NCBI RefSeq assembly: GCF_042664895.1 | Contig: NZ_JBHTBQ010000009.1 | Location: 62,001-126,000, forward strand | Direction: 5' to 3' | DNA length: 64,000 bases | Source of the DNA: Iodobacter arcticus | GTDB taxonomy: Bacteria > Pseudomonadota > Gammaproteobacteria > Burkholderiales > Chitinibacteraceae | Shown: positions 26,647 to 35,409 of the stretch, piece after piece | How the letters are laid out: each line of letters starts with the position of its first letter | Position numbering within the stretch: position 1 is the stretch's first letter | Program-made: the position numbers and the translations under genes | Notes under the pieces: generated by a model | The model's input: only the letters and a program-made list of their open reading frames with translations | Told to the model about the DNA's origin: nothing | Database searches by the model: none

Positions 26647-27593
26647 TTAATAAAAGGCCAAAGATTGTTATTTTGGATGATGAGGCTCTGGCCTTTTTTG
26701 ATACAAGTCGTCGTTTTCAATTAGATCAAATTGGGGATGTTGATCATTATCGCTCTGCTGCCCGCGATCAGGATGAGTTAATCGCCCGGTTAGCAGGGGC
26801 AGATGCGCTGATTAATATAAAAAAGAGTTATTTATTTAACTCGGATTTATTTGATGATCTTCCTCAGTTAAAAATAATATCTTATTTTGGGATTGGTATT
26901 GATCATTTTAAAATTTCAAAAGAAATCAGCGATCGTGTTTTAATCAAAAATACGCCGGGTGTGAGTGCGGGTGAAGTTGCAGAGCATGCTTTTGCTCTTT
27001 TGCTTGGGCTTTCAAAAAAGTTACTTGTTAATGATAGCAATACCCGGCAAGGGATTTGGCTTCAACAGGATAATTTAGGCTTGCAGGGTAAAAAAATAGG
27101 CCTGGTTGGCGCAGGAGATACCGCTACTGCGGTGAATCACCTTGCCAAAGCATTTGGCATGGAAACGTGTATGTGGACCAGATGCCCTAGTGCGGACAGA
27201 GCTGAAACACTAAGAACTCATTTTGTAGAGTTAGACGTGTTATTTAAAACTTCTGATGTTATTTCTTTGCATTTGCCTTTGTTTCCAAATACACGCGGCA
27301 TGATTACCCGTGCTTTGTTAAAAAGTATGAAGCCTTCTGCTTTTTTACTGAACTTAGGGCGTGGTGGTTTGTATGAGGAAAAAGATCTTTATCATGCTTT
27401 GAAAAATAATTGGATCGCAGGAGCAGGGCTGGATGTGTTTGAAAACGAGCCTTTAAATCAGCACAGCCCATTCTTTGAGTTTGATAATGTATTGCATACG
27501 CCGCATATCGCTGATCGCACTCCTGAGTGCTTTGAGCGGGGTATGGATATGGTTACAAATAATATTCTTAATTATTATTTGGTATCAGAATAG
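26643..27593 (+). CDS. D-isomer-specific 2-hydroxyacid dehydrogenase family protein (second copy)
   Basis: 316 residues, starting in an ATGA overlap with the second ligase, which implies coupled translation. The dinucleotide motif reads GAGDTATAVNHLA from Gly156, with Ala where the third glycine normally sits. The catalytic Arg lies in LGRGG near 240, Glu in FENEP and His in TPHIADRTPE near 287. It differs from the first copy over its whole length, so recent duplication is unlikely. Last gene of the operon; no clear forward terminator follows. Confidence 0.87.
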   Translation: MINKRPKIVILDDEALAFFDTSRRFQLDQIGDVDHYRSAARDQDELIARLAGADALINIKKSYLFNSDLFDDLPQLKIISYFGIGIDHFKISKEISDRVLIKNTPGVSAGEVAEHAFALLLGLSKKLLVNDSNTRQGIWLQQDNLGLQGKKIGLVGAGDTATAVNHLAKAFGMETCMWTRCPSADRAETLRTHFVELDVLFKTSDVISLHLPLFPNTRGMITRALLKSMKPSAFLLNLGRGGLYEEKDLYHALKNNWIAGAGLDVFENEPLNQHSPFFEFDNVLHTPHIADRTPECFERGMDMVTNNILNYYLVSE

Positions 27594-27735
27594 ATAATAT
27601 ATTTTATATATTGTGAACATTTTATTGCTGATCAGGATGAACTCAAGTGATTGGTGGCAATGGGCACATTTATATATGCGTTGGGGGGCGGCAATGCGTT
27701 AAATGCTAAACCAAATAAATTTTATTGATATTTTA

Positions 27736-27767
27736 AATAAAAAAGGCCATCCCTGCGGATGGCCTTT
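27736..27767 (-). terminator. Intrinsic terminator of the gcv operon
   Basis: AAAGGCCATCC (27742-27752) pairs with GGATGGCCTTT (27757-27767) across a 4-base loop. On the minus strand the stem is followed by a run of T residues, so it ends gcvP transcription; it may also weakly stop forward transcription from the biosynthetic operon. Confidence 0.85.
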
Positions 27768-27786
27768 GCTTCGTGAGTTTAAAAGT

Positions 27787-30657
27787 TTACTCGTAATCAG
27801 ACATCGGCAGGCAAGCGCAGAACAGATTGCGATCGCCGTAAACGTTGTCTGCACGGCCAACCGGTGGCCAGTATTTATTACGTTTTACGCTTTCCAGCGG
27901 GAATGCAGCTGTGGCGCGCGTGTAGCCGTGCTCCCACGTTTCAGCGGTGAGTACTTCCACGGTGTGCGGCGCGTTGACTAGCGGATTGTCTGCCAGTGTC
28001 CATTCGCCGCTTACCACGCGATCGATTTCACTGCGGATGGAGATCATGGCGTCGATAAAGCGATCGAGTTCTATTTTTGATTCGCTTTCGGTAGGTTCCA
28101 CCATCAGCGTGCCCGGTACCGGGAAGCTCATGGTGGGGGCGTGAAAGCCATAATCCATCAGGCGTTTGGCTACATCTTCATTGCTGATGCCGCTGACGTC
28201 TTTTAGTGGGCGCAGGTCCAGAATACATTCGTGCGCAACCAAGCCATCATGGCCGCTGTAAAGCACAGGGTAGAAAGGTGCAAGGCGTTTGGCGATGTAG
28301 TTGGCGTTGAGAATTGCTACTTCAGTCGCGCTCTTTAAGCCATCGCTTCCCATCATGGCGATATACATCCATGAGATAGGCAAAATCGCTGCCGAGCCAA
28401 AGGGCGCTGCGCTGACTGCGCCAATACCCTGCTCACCACGCACATAGCCGCTGCTTTGCTGATTAGGCAAAAACGGTACTAAGTGTGCTGCTACCGCTAC
28501 CGGGCCAACACCGGGGCCGCCGCCGCCGTGAGGAATGCAGAATGTTTTGTGCAGGTTTAAGTGGCTAACATCGCCGCCAAACTGGCCAGGCGCGCACAGG
28601 CCCACCATGGCATTCATATTTGCGCCGTCGATATACACCTGGCCACCGTGGCCGTGCACGATATCGCACACTTCTTTGACCGATTCTTCAAATACACCGT
28701 GCGTGCTTGGGTAGGTGATCATAATTGCGGCAATATTCTGGCTGTGTTTATCGGCCTTGGCGCGTAAATCGGCCAGATCAATATTGCCCGCTTCATCACA
28801 AGCCACCACCACCACGGTGAGGCCTGCCATCTGCGCAGAAGCAGGGTTGGTGCCGTGAGCGGAAGCGGGGATGAGCACAATATCGCGGCCGGTATCGTTA
28901 CGCGATGCGTGGTAAGCCTTGATAATCAACAGACCCGCGTATTCGCCTTGGCTACCGGCGTTGGGCTGCAAGCTGACACCCGCGTAACCCGTTGCCGCGC
29001 AGAGCATGGCTTCGAGCTGGGCGATCATTTCGCGATAGCCCTCGGTTTGTGCCGCAGGTGCGAATGGATGAACGCTGGCAAACTCTGGCCAAGTGACCGG
29101 CATCATTTCGCTGGCTGCGTTTAGCTTCATGGTGCAAGAGCCAAGCGGAATCATGGTGCGATCAAGGGCTAAGTCTTTATCTGCCAAGCTACGCAGGTAG
29201 CGCATCATCTCGGTTTCGGAGTGATAGCGGTTAAAGGTAGGGTGCGTCAGAAAGTCGGACTGGCGTAGCAGCTCGCCTAGCAGGCTACCTGCGATTTCTG
29301 CATCGATGGCGTCGACTGCTGGCAGGGTTTTACCTGCTGCAAACACATGCCACAGCGCCGATACATCTTCACGCGTGGTGGTTTCGTCTAGCGATACACC
29401 CACGGTGGTCGCGTTAATCACGCGCAAATTAATGCCGTGGTTGTGAGCAAGCGCATGCACGACAGCCGCTTCTTTTACCGAAATCGTCAGCGTATCAAAC
29501 CAGTTGCTGTTAAGTACTTTAGCGTCGAGCTGGGTCAAGCCCGCAGCCAAAATGCTGGTCAGGCGGTGCACGCGGTGAGCGATGCGTTTTAAGCCACTTG
29601 GGCCGTGGTAAACGGCGTACATGCTGGCCATCACGGCGAGCAATACTTGGGCGGTACAGATATTGGATGTGGCTTTTTCGCGGCGGATATGTTGCTCGCG
29701 GGTTTGAAGGGCAAGGCGGTAAGCGCTTTTGCCCTGCGCATCAATGGTAATGCCAACCAAACGGCCCGGCATAGAGCGCTTGAATTCATCACGAGTAGCC
29801 AAAAAGCCAGCGTGCGGGCCACCAAAGCCGAGCGGTACACCAAAGCGTTGGCTATTGCCGACCACTACGTCTGCACCCCATTCGCCGGGCGCGGCCAGCA
29901 GGGTGAGCGCCAGTAAATCAGCAGCTACAACGACTAAAGTGCCCTTGGCGTGTAAATCAGCGACCAGAGCACGATAATCCGGTACATCGCCGTTTACGCC
30001 AGGGTATTGCAGCAGTACACCAAAACCGTCACCCGCTTCGCCAAGACCGGTGCGCACTTCAATGCCCAGTGGCGCTGCACGGGTTGCAATCACTTCGCGG
30101 GTTTGTGGCAGCACATCGGCGGCTACATAGAAAATGGTCGATTTGCTTTTGCTCATTCTCAGCAAGAGTGTCATCGCTTCGGCAGCGGCAGTGCTTTCAT
30201 CCAGCATCGACGCATTGGCAATCGCCATGCCGGTCATATCGGTAATCATTTGCTGGAAGTTAATAATCGCTTCCAGACGGCCTTGGCTGATTTCTGGCTG
30301 GTATGGCGTGTAAGCCGTGTACCAAGCTGGATTTTCCAAGATATTGCGCAAAATCACGCTCGGAGTATGGGTGCCGTAATAGCCCTGACCAATCATGCTC
30401 TTTTTGAGCACATTCTTGCCTGCAATGGCTTTTAGCGTGGCTAAAGCCTCGGCTTCGCTTTTCGCCTGAGTGAATTCACCCAGCGGCAAAGCATCCTGAC
30501 GGTGAATGGCGGCAGGAACGATATTTTTAATCAGATCGGCGCGTGTAGCGTAGCCAAGCAGGGCCAGCATAGCGGCTTCTTCCGCAGCATTAGGGCCGAT
30601 ATGGCGAGCCACAAAAGCGGCGTGATCTTCAAGATGGCTAAGAGATGCAGTGGTCAT
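27787..30657 (-). CDS. gcvP: Glycine dehydrogenase (decarboxylating), P protein
   Basis: 956 residues, the fused single-chain form of P protein. It decarboxylates glycine with pyridoxal phosphate and passes the aminomethyl group to the lipoyl arm of H protein. The PLP lysine lies near residue 704 in NLHKTFCIPHGGGGPGVGP. The N-terminus (FVARHIGP) and the HPTFNRYHSETEMMRYL segment are typical. It is the last gene of gcvT-gcvH-gcvP; the 225-base gap before it holds a palindromic repeat instead of the usual short spacer. Confidence 0.96.
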   Translation of the reverse strand: MTTASLSHLEDHAAFVARHIGPNAAEEAAMLALLGYATRADLIKNIVPAAIHRQDALPLGEFTQAKSEAEALATLKAIAGKNVLKKSMIGQGYYGTHTPSVILRNILENPAWYTAYTPYQPEISQGRLEAIINFQQMITDMTGMAIANASMLDESTAAAEAMTLLLRMSKSKSTIFYVAADVLPQTREVIATRAAPLGIEVRTGLGEAGDGFGVLLQYPGVNGDVPDYRALVADLHAKGTLVVVAADLLALTLLAAPGEWGADVVVGNSQRFGVPLGFGGPHAGFLATRDEFKRSMPGRLVGITIDAQGKSAYRLALQTREQHIRREKATSNICTAQVLLAVMASMYAVYHGPSGLKRIAHRVHRLTSILAAGLTQLDAKVLNSNWFDTLTISVKEAAVVHALAHNHGINLRVINATTVGVSLDETTTREDVSALWHVFAAGKTLPAVDAIDAEIAGSLLGELLRQSDFLTHPTFNRYHSETEMMRYLRSLADKDLALDRTMIPLGSCTMKLNAASEMMPVTWPEFASVHPFAPAAQTEGYREMIAQLEAMLCAATGYAGVSLQPNAGSQGEYAGLLIIKAYHASRNDTGRDIVLIPASAHGTNPASAQMAGLTVVVVACDEAGNIDLADLRAKADKHSQNIAAIMITYPSTHGVFEESVKEVCDIVHGHGGQVYIDGANMNAMVGLCAPGQFGGDVSHLNLHKTFCIPHGGGGPGVGPVAVAAHLVPFLPNQQSSGYVRGEQGIGAVSAAPFGSAAILPISWMYIAMMGSDGLKSATEVAILNANYIAKRLAPFYPVLYSGHDGLVAHECILDLRPLKDVSGISNEDVAKRLMDYGFHAPTMSFPVPGTLMVEPTESESKIELDRFIDAMISIRSEIDRVVSGEWTLADNPLVNAPHTVEVLTAETWEHGYTRATAAFPLESVKRNKYWPPVGRADNVYGDRNLFCACLPMSDYE

Positions 30658-30702
30658 GGCGGCAACCGTAAGTGTACGTGGGGCAGGTCAAAAAGATAAG
30701 CC

Positions 30703-30874
30703 AAAAAGATCTGTAGACACAGAGAACGCAGAGAAGAACAAAAGCGAGAACAAGGAGGAAGACCTAGCCATAACAGCGCTGTAAGCGATAACTTGCTGTT
30801 AATTAGGTTTTACCTTAAAGGTTTTCTCCGTGTGCTCTGTGTTCTTCCCGATCTCTGTGTCTACAGACGTTTTT
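30703..30874. repeat. Palindromic repeat between gcvH and gcvP, copy B
   Basis: Outer arms AAGATCTGTAGACACAGAG (from 30706) and CTCTGTGTCTACAGACGTTT (to about 30872) are inverted copies; further ACAGAG/CTCTGT words lie inside. It belongs to the same style of element as 31307-31449 and, more distantly, 8133-8255. It lies within the operon transcript and can fold into a long hairpin. Confidence 0.8.
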
Positions 30875-30882
30875 ATGTTTTA

Positions 30883-31260
30883 TTAGCTGATGGCTTTTTC
30901 GTAATCGGCGGCGCTCAGCATGGCATCGAGGTCGGCTGCGTTGTCTGGGGTGATTTTGAATAACCATGCGCCGTAAGCGTCGGTGTTGACTTGTTCTGGA
31001 GCATTGGTCAAGTCGTCATTGCTTTCCAGAATCACACCCGCCAATGGCGCGTAGATATCGCTAGCAGCTTTAACCGACTCAACCACACCACAAGCGTCAT
31101 CTTTGGCATAACGTGTGCCAGCTGCTGGCAATTCTAAAAACACGATATCGCCCAGCGCTTCTTGCGCGTGGTTGGTAATACCGATGGTGATGCTGCCATC
31201 TTCTTCAAGACGAAGCCATTCGTGCGTGTCAGTGAATTTCAAATTTGCAGGGATAGACAT
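30883..31260 (-). CDS. gcvH: Glycine cleavage system H protein
   Basis: 125 residues. The lipoyl-carrier lysine is Lys64 in GVVESVKAASD, and the fold's N-terminal strand motif TDTHEWLRLEEDG is present. The ATG at 31260 follows GGAGCACTTTT, so it is chosen over a start 16 codons upstream. H protein shuttles the aminomethyl group between P, T and L proteins. It is the middle gene of the gcv operon, flanked on both sides by palindromic repeats. Confidence 0.95.
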   Translation of the reverse strand: MSIPANLKFTDTHEWLRLEEDGSITIGITNHAQEALGDIVFLELPAAGTRYAKDDACGVVESVKAASDIYAPLAGVILESNDDLTNAPEQVNTDAYGAWLFKITPDNAADLDAMLSAADYEKAIS

Positions 31261-31306
31261 AAAAGTGCTCCGGTATGGGGTGTGTTGTTGTGTGCTGTGT
31301 AAGGTC

Positions 31307-31449
31307 AAAAAGTTCTGTAGACACAGAGAAAAAATGAGAACACAGAGTACACAGAGAAAACCGATTAAGTAAAAGCTTAAACGGTGTGTTTTCTCTCCGT
31401 TCTCGTTTTGTTTTTCTCTGTGTTCTCTGTGCCTACAGATCTTAGGTTT
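31307..31449. repeat. Palindromic repeat between gcvT and gcvH, copy C
   Basis: Left arm TTCTGTAGACACAGAGAAAA (from about 31312) pairs with the right arm ending near 31445 (TCTGTGCCTACAGATC), with repeated ACAGAGA and TCTCTGT words inside. It fills the gap between the gcvT stop and the gcvH ribosome site and would form a long stem in the mRNA. Confidence 0.8.
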
Positions 31450-32544
31450 TTATGAAAGCTGTGATTTACCGTTGCGTACAAAAGGCATTTTTACCACGCG
31501 GGCGGCTAGTTTTTTGTCTCGGATCGCTACGTGTACGGTGTCGCCGATCGCAACGCCTAGCGGTAAACGTGCCATCGCAATGGATTGTTGCAGGCTAGGG
31601 GAGAACGTGCCGCTGGTGATTTCACCAGTCCCGTGTTCGGTGTGCACCACTTGATGGCCGCGCAGTACACCGCCTTTATCTAGCAGCAATAAGCCTAGGA
31701 ATTGTTGGGTCTGGCCTTGAGCCAGCAGGGCTTCTTTACCGACGAAATCGCGCTCGGAAACCAGATCAATCGTCCAGGCCAGTGCCGCATTCAGCGGGTT
31801 CACTGTTTCGTCCATATCTTGGCCGTATAAATTCATACCGGCTTCTAGGCGTAGCGTGTCGCGTGCGCCAAGGCCACATGGGCGAACGCCAGCGGAGATC
31901 AGTTGATTCCAGAAATTTTCAATTTGCGTAGCAGGCAGTACCACTTCAAAGCCGTCTTCGCCGGTGTAGCCCGTGCGGGCGATCATGATGTCGCCAATTT
32001 GCACAGCATTAAAAGGCTTGAGGTCTGAGCTGGCGGCTTGGGTTTCTGGCAAAACTTGCCAAACTTTAGCGCGGGCATTGGGGCCTTGTACGGCCAAAAT
32101 AGCTAAATCATTGCGGGAGGTAATGGTGAGGCCGGTATTCCATTCGGTATTAAGCTGCTGCATCCATGCGATATCTTTGTCAGCCGTGCCCGCGTTAACC
32201 ACAAGGCGGAAGTAATCTTCGGCAAAGAAATAAACGATTAAATCGTCGATGACGGTAGCTTGTGGGTTGAGCAAGCAAGAATAGAGCGCTTTGCCGGAAA
32301 CTTTAAGCTTGGCCACATTATTGGCGATGGCGCGGGTCAGGAAGGCGCGAACTTGTTCACCCTTGATATCCACCACACGCATATGGCTCACATCAAACAT
32401 GCCGGCATCGGTGCGAACGGCGTGATGTTCTTCGATTTGCGAGCCGTAGTTTACGGGCATGTCCCAGCCGCCAAAATCGACCATACGGGCGTTGGCAATA
32501 CGATGGGCAGCATTGAGTGGGGTAGTGTGGAGTTGGGCGGACAT
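31450..32544 (-). CDS. gcvT: Aminomethyltransferase, T protein
   Basis: 364 residues. T protein transfers the methylene group to tetrahydrofolate and releases ammonia. The start MSAQLHTTPLNAAHR at 32544 matches the family; an ATG five codons upstream is less likely. Folate-domain motifs are seen in GGWDMPVNYG, GMFDVSHM, GYTGEDGFEV and LGARDTLRLEAGMNLYG. It is the first gene of the operon and is preceded by a tandem glycine riboswitch, so glycine should turn expression on. Confidence 0.95.
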   Translation of the reverse strand: MSAQLHTTPLNAAHRIANARMVDFGGWDMPVNYGSQIEEHHAVRTDAGMFDVSHMRVVDIKGEQVRAFLTRAIANNVAKLKVSGKALYSCLLNPQATVIDDLIVYFFAEDYFRLVVNAGTADKDIAWMQQLNTEWNTGLTITSRNDLAILAVQGPNARAKVWQVLPETQAASSDLKPFNAVQIGDIMIARTGYTGEDGFEVVLPATQIENFWNQLISAGVRPCGLGARDTLRLEAGMNLYGQDMDETVNPLNAALAWTIDLVSERDFVGKEALLAQGQTQQFLGLLLLDKGGVLRGHQVVHTEHGTGEITSGTFSPSLQQSIAMARLPLGVAIGDTVHVAIRDKKLAARVVKMPFVRNGKSQLS

Positions 32545-32594
32545 GGCGCTCTCGGGCATAGCGCTGCAAGCCGATTAGGCTTCTTATATGCAGC

Positions 32595-32787
32595 GGCCCC
32601 TCTGTCCTTGGTACCTGAGAGATTCCAAAACGGTTCATGACGATCCGTTTTGTTAGCCCCTTCGGTGGGCGTTGTGCACGCCACTCTCCAGAGTGTTGAT
32701 GCCAAAGAGTCCTTTTGCCTGAGCGTTCGCGGGCGTTGCGCCTTCGGCGGCACCAAGGGTTTTCCCTAGGTACTCTCTCCTCTTTAG
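32595..32787 (-). promoter_or_regulatory. Tandem glycine riboswitch
   Basis: On the minus strand two glycine aptamers follow each other. The first runs from GGAGAGAGTAC (near 32783) through GCCGCCGAAGGCGCAACGCC to CTCAGGCAAAAGGACT. The short linker leads to CTCTGGAGAG and the second aptamer with CACCGAAGGGGCTAAC, CTCAGGTACCAAGGACAGAG and GGGCC near 32596. A hairpin with AAGCC and GGCTT lies between the second aptamer and the gcvT ribosome site and may be part of the switch. These conserved words are diagnostic of the glycine class. Confidence 0.95.
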
Positions 32788-32795
32788 TGGTCGAA

Positions 32796-32823
32796 ATTTA
32801 ACCACTTAGGCGCCGCTTGTCAA
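32796..32823 (-). promoter_or_regulatory. Sigma-70 promoter of the gcv operon
   Basis: On the minus strand TTGACA (32818-32823) and TTAAAT (32796-32801) are separated by 16 bases. Initiation would fall near 32789, immediately before the first glycine aptamer. Confidence 0.75.
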
Positions 32824-32883
32824 TTTTTACATGTACAAACTGATGTGCACATTACTTATGATTTTGGGGTATTTAAACGCCAT

Positions 32884-32936
32884 AAAGCCCCGCTCAAATA
32901 TGAGCGAGGCTTTCTTTGGGCTAAAGGGGGGGGGGG
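32884..32936. other. Hairpin followed by an 11-base G run
   Basis: AAAGCC(C)CGCTCA pairs with TGAGCG(A)GGCTTT at 32884-32913, a terminator-like stem with TTT at its end. An uninterrupted run of eleven G residues lies at 32926-32936. No gene ends here on either strand, so the hairpin may be left from a gene lost when the adjacent IS element arrived. Confidence 0.5.
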
Positions 32937-33087
32937 CCAGGCGCGCTATTCAGCAAATTAACTGTGGTCTGTCCCCAATGCTGTTCCCCAATGCTGTTCA
33001 ATGGATAATTGCTTTTTTTCTTAATGATAAAGTATGACGAGCAGAGTTGCACATTTGGAAGATTCGATTCGATTCGATGAGGTAGTC

Positions 33088-34342
33088 TGAATTCCGTAGA
33101 CACGCTTGTTTGGTAAACTTTGAACCAACAGGAGTGAGAAATGAGCAAAAGAATAACGCAAAGCCATACGCTGGAATTTCGGGCGGAAGCGATCAAGCTG
33201 GTGTTTGAGCAAGGGTTTTCAGTGGCCGAGGCCGCAGCACGTTTGAGTATGAAGCAGAGCACGCTGGCGTATTGAGTCACACAAGCCCGCAAAGTAGTCA
33301 AAACCCCTTCTACACCGACCGTGATACCCAGTGCCGCTGACCTGATGGCCGAGGTTTGGCAATTACGCAAAGAGCTGGCCGAAGCCCGAATAGAGCGCGA
33401 TATCTTAAAAAAAAGCGACAGCGTACTTTGCCAGGGAGTCACTGCCCGGTACGTGTTCGTGAAGCAATGGCAATCTCAATATCCAGTCAAGTTGTTGTGC
33501 CAGACTTTGGCGGTATCTCGCGGTGGTTTTTACGCCTGGCAGAAGCGACCACCTTGCCGCCGTTCGCTAGAGAATGAGCGTTTACGGGTAGAGATTCGGG
33601 CCGCACACAATAAGACTCGACGGACTTATAGCACCAAGCGTTTGCAGGATGAACTAGCAGAAGAAGGCATTAAGGCGGGTCGTGACCGGATCGCCCGGCT
33701 GCGGCGTGAAGAAGGCATTCGTTGCATCCAAAAGCGTAAATTCAAAGCTACGACGAACTCAAACCATGCTCTGCCGGTTGCAGATAACTTGCTAAATCAG
33801 GAATTTAAACCCACTGAGCCGAATCAAGTCTGGGTGAGTGACATCACCTATATCCCGACGGGTGAAGGCTGGCTGTATTTGGCAGGTATCAAGGATGTCT
33901 TTACCTGCGAGATTGTCGGCTATGCCATGGGATCACGTATGACTCAGGAATTAGTCGGCCAAGCGCTGTAGAAAGCCGTGAAATGGAAGCGGCCGCAAGC
34001 CGGCTTAATCCTGCACTCAGATCGGGGTAGCCAGTATTGTTCGCATAGCTATCGGAAGCTGATTGAGCAGTTTGGTTTGCAGGCATCGATGTCGCGGCGT
34101 GGGAACTGCTACGGCAATGCGCCGATGGAAAGCTTTTGGAATAGTTTGAAAAATGAGTTGGTGCACCATCACAGTTACGGCAGCCGGTTTGAGGCAGAAG
34201 TATCGATTCGAGAATACATCGAAATTTTTTACAATCACCAGCGGCGCCACACACGCTTGGGTAATCTATCTCCGGTCGCGTTTGCACAAAAGATCAGCAG
34301 GCAAGCGGTTGGAATTTGAGTGAGGCGTGTCTACGGTTGTCA
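33088..34342 (+). mobile_element. IS3-family insertion sequence, degraded
   Basis: About 1255 bases bounded by TG and CA. The terminal inverted repeats share CCGTAGACACGC (left 33094-33105, right complement 34325-34336). It encodes a single-frame orfA-orfB transposase interrupted by two stops. No matching direct repeat is apparent at the ends (GTC to the left, GGA to the right). Immediately left lies a GATTC tandem repeat (33060-33077). Confidence 0.8.
33141..34319 (+). pseudogene. IS3-family transposase, two in-frame stops
   Basis: OrfA starts MSKRITQSHTLEFRAEAIKL with a helix-turn-helix, and orfB carries the DDE core: Asp in VWVSDITYIP, Asp in LHSDRGSQY and Glu in GNAPMESFWNSLKNE. Two stops break it: TGA at 33273-33275, where Trp is expected (LAY*VTQ), and TAG at 33969-33971. 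The A run at 33407-33414 has eight residues, which puts orfA and orfB in one frame; a seven-A run would give the usual orfA ending (KKATAYFA) and need frameshifting. The element is not expected to move by itself. Confidence 0.85.
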
Positions 34343-34388
34343 GGACAGGTCAGTCCCCTATTGTTGTCGCTATTGTTTCACCTATTGT

Positions 34389-35258
34389 CTAGACATCTTT
34401 GAACTCATTTTTCAGTAGCTCTGAAAATTTATCTTTTGCACGATGAAACCCTGTATGTCTGTTCCAGATAAAGTAATTCTGTATCGGCATCAAGCCACTG
34501 AATGAGTATCCACTTATACTGCCAATCCTTCTGAACTGCTCAAATACTCCTTTGGGCACCAAAGAAACTCCTGCGCCAGAACTAACGCACCCAAGAATGG
34601 TGCCATAACTTGCTATGTTAGTTATTGGAGTAGGTATTTGATGTTCGTTTAGCCAACCTTCAAGGGATTTCCTGTAGGGGCACCCTTCTGGCCACATAAA
34701 TATATTTTTTCCGATCAAGTCTTGCGGAGTGCTTATTTCGCCCATCGCTGGCGAGGCAATTAACACAAGCTCCTCTTTATATATTTCCATGCGCTCAATG
34801 TCTGGGCACTCATCTTTGACCGCAATGATTGCACAATCTAGTTTATGCGCAACAACGTCACTTAACAATTGCGACCAGATCCCAGTACTGAACTCCATTT
34901 TTACCGAGGGATAACTCTGATGATATCTGGATAAAATACTAGGCAGTCTGCCGGTCGCAGAAGACTCTATTGCACCAATCTTCAGTAATCCAGAGGGTTC
35001 TGACTCAGAATCGAGAGCTCTACGAGCCTCTTGGCACAAAGACAAAATTTTATTTGTGTAGCTTAGAAATAACAATCCCGAAGGGCTAATTACAAGCCCT
35101 CTACCCTTTCTAATAAACAAGGGTGCTCCAAGCTCTTTTTCTAAAAGCTTAATTCTGTTCGTAATGTTTGACGGAACGCAGTGCAGTAATTTAGACGCCT
35201 GAATGATGCTTCCTTGCTCGGCAACCACTTTAAACATCGTTAATTGGGAAAGCTCCAT
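34389..35258 (-). CDS. LysR-family regulator, divergent from the diiron-protein gene
   Basis: 289 residues: N-terminal winged helix (LTMFKVVAEQGSIIQASKLL) and a C-terminal effector domain. The recognition region SNITNRIKLLEKELGAPLF is as in many LysR proteins. It diverges from the gene at 35410 with a 151-base intergenic region, the normal layout for a LysR regulator controlling its neighbour. The sequence is AT-richer than the flanking gcv genes, and it starts just 46 bases from the IS element end, so the locus may have been acquired. Confidence 0.88.
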   Translation of the reverse strand: MELSQLTMFKVVAEQGSIIQASKLLHCVPSNITNRIKLLEKELGAPLFIRKGRGLVISPSGLLFLSYTNKILSLCQEARRALDSESEPSGLLKIGAIESSATGRLPSILSRYHQSYPSVKMEFSTGIWSQLLSDVVAHKLDCAIIAVKDECPDIERMEIYKEELVLIASPAMGEISTPQDLIGKNIFMWPEGCPYRKSLEGWLNEHQIPTPITNIASYGTILGCVSSGAGVSLVPKGVFEQFRRIGSISGYSFSGLMPIQNYFIWNRHTGFHRAKDKFSELLKNEFKDV

Positions 35259-35409
35259 CTTAATTGATCACTAAAAATGAATGATTAAGTCATTATAAGT
35301 TACTTGTTGCTAAGCTTTCAAGCCAATAGCATTAGCGTATCTGGTCCTATGTAAAAAATTTTACTGGGGTTAACCAAATAAACCCTAGTGGATAAAAAAA
35401 GGCGAAATT

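Noticed and set aside
30703..31449. Possible CRISPR-like array because of repeated ACAGAGA words
   Set aside because: Repeats are arranged as inverted arms of palindromes, with no regular spacing and no unique spacers; no cas genes.
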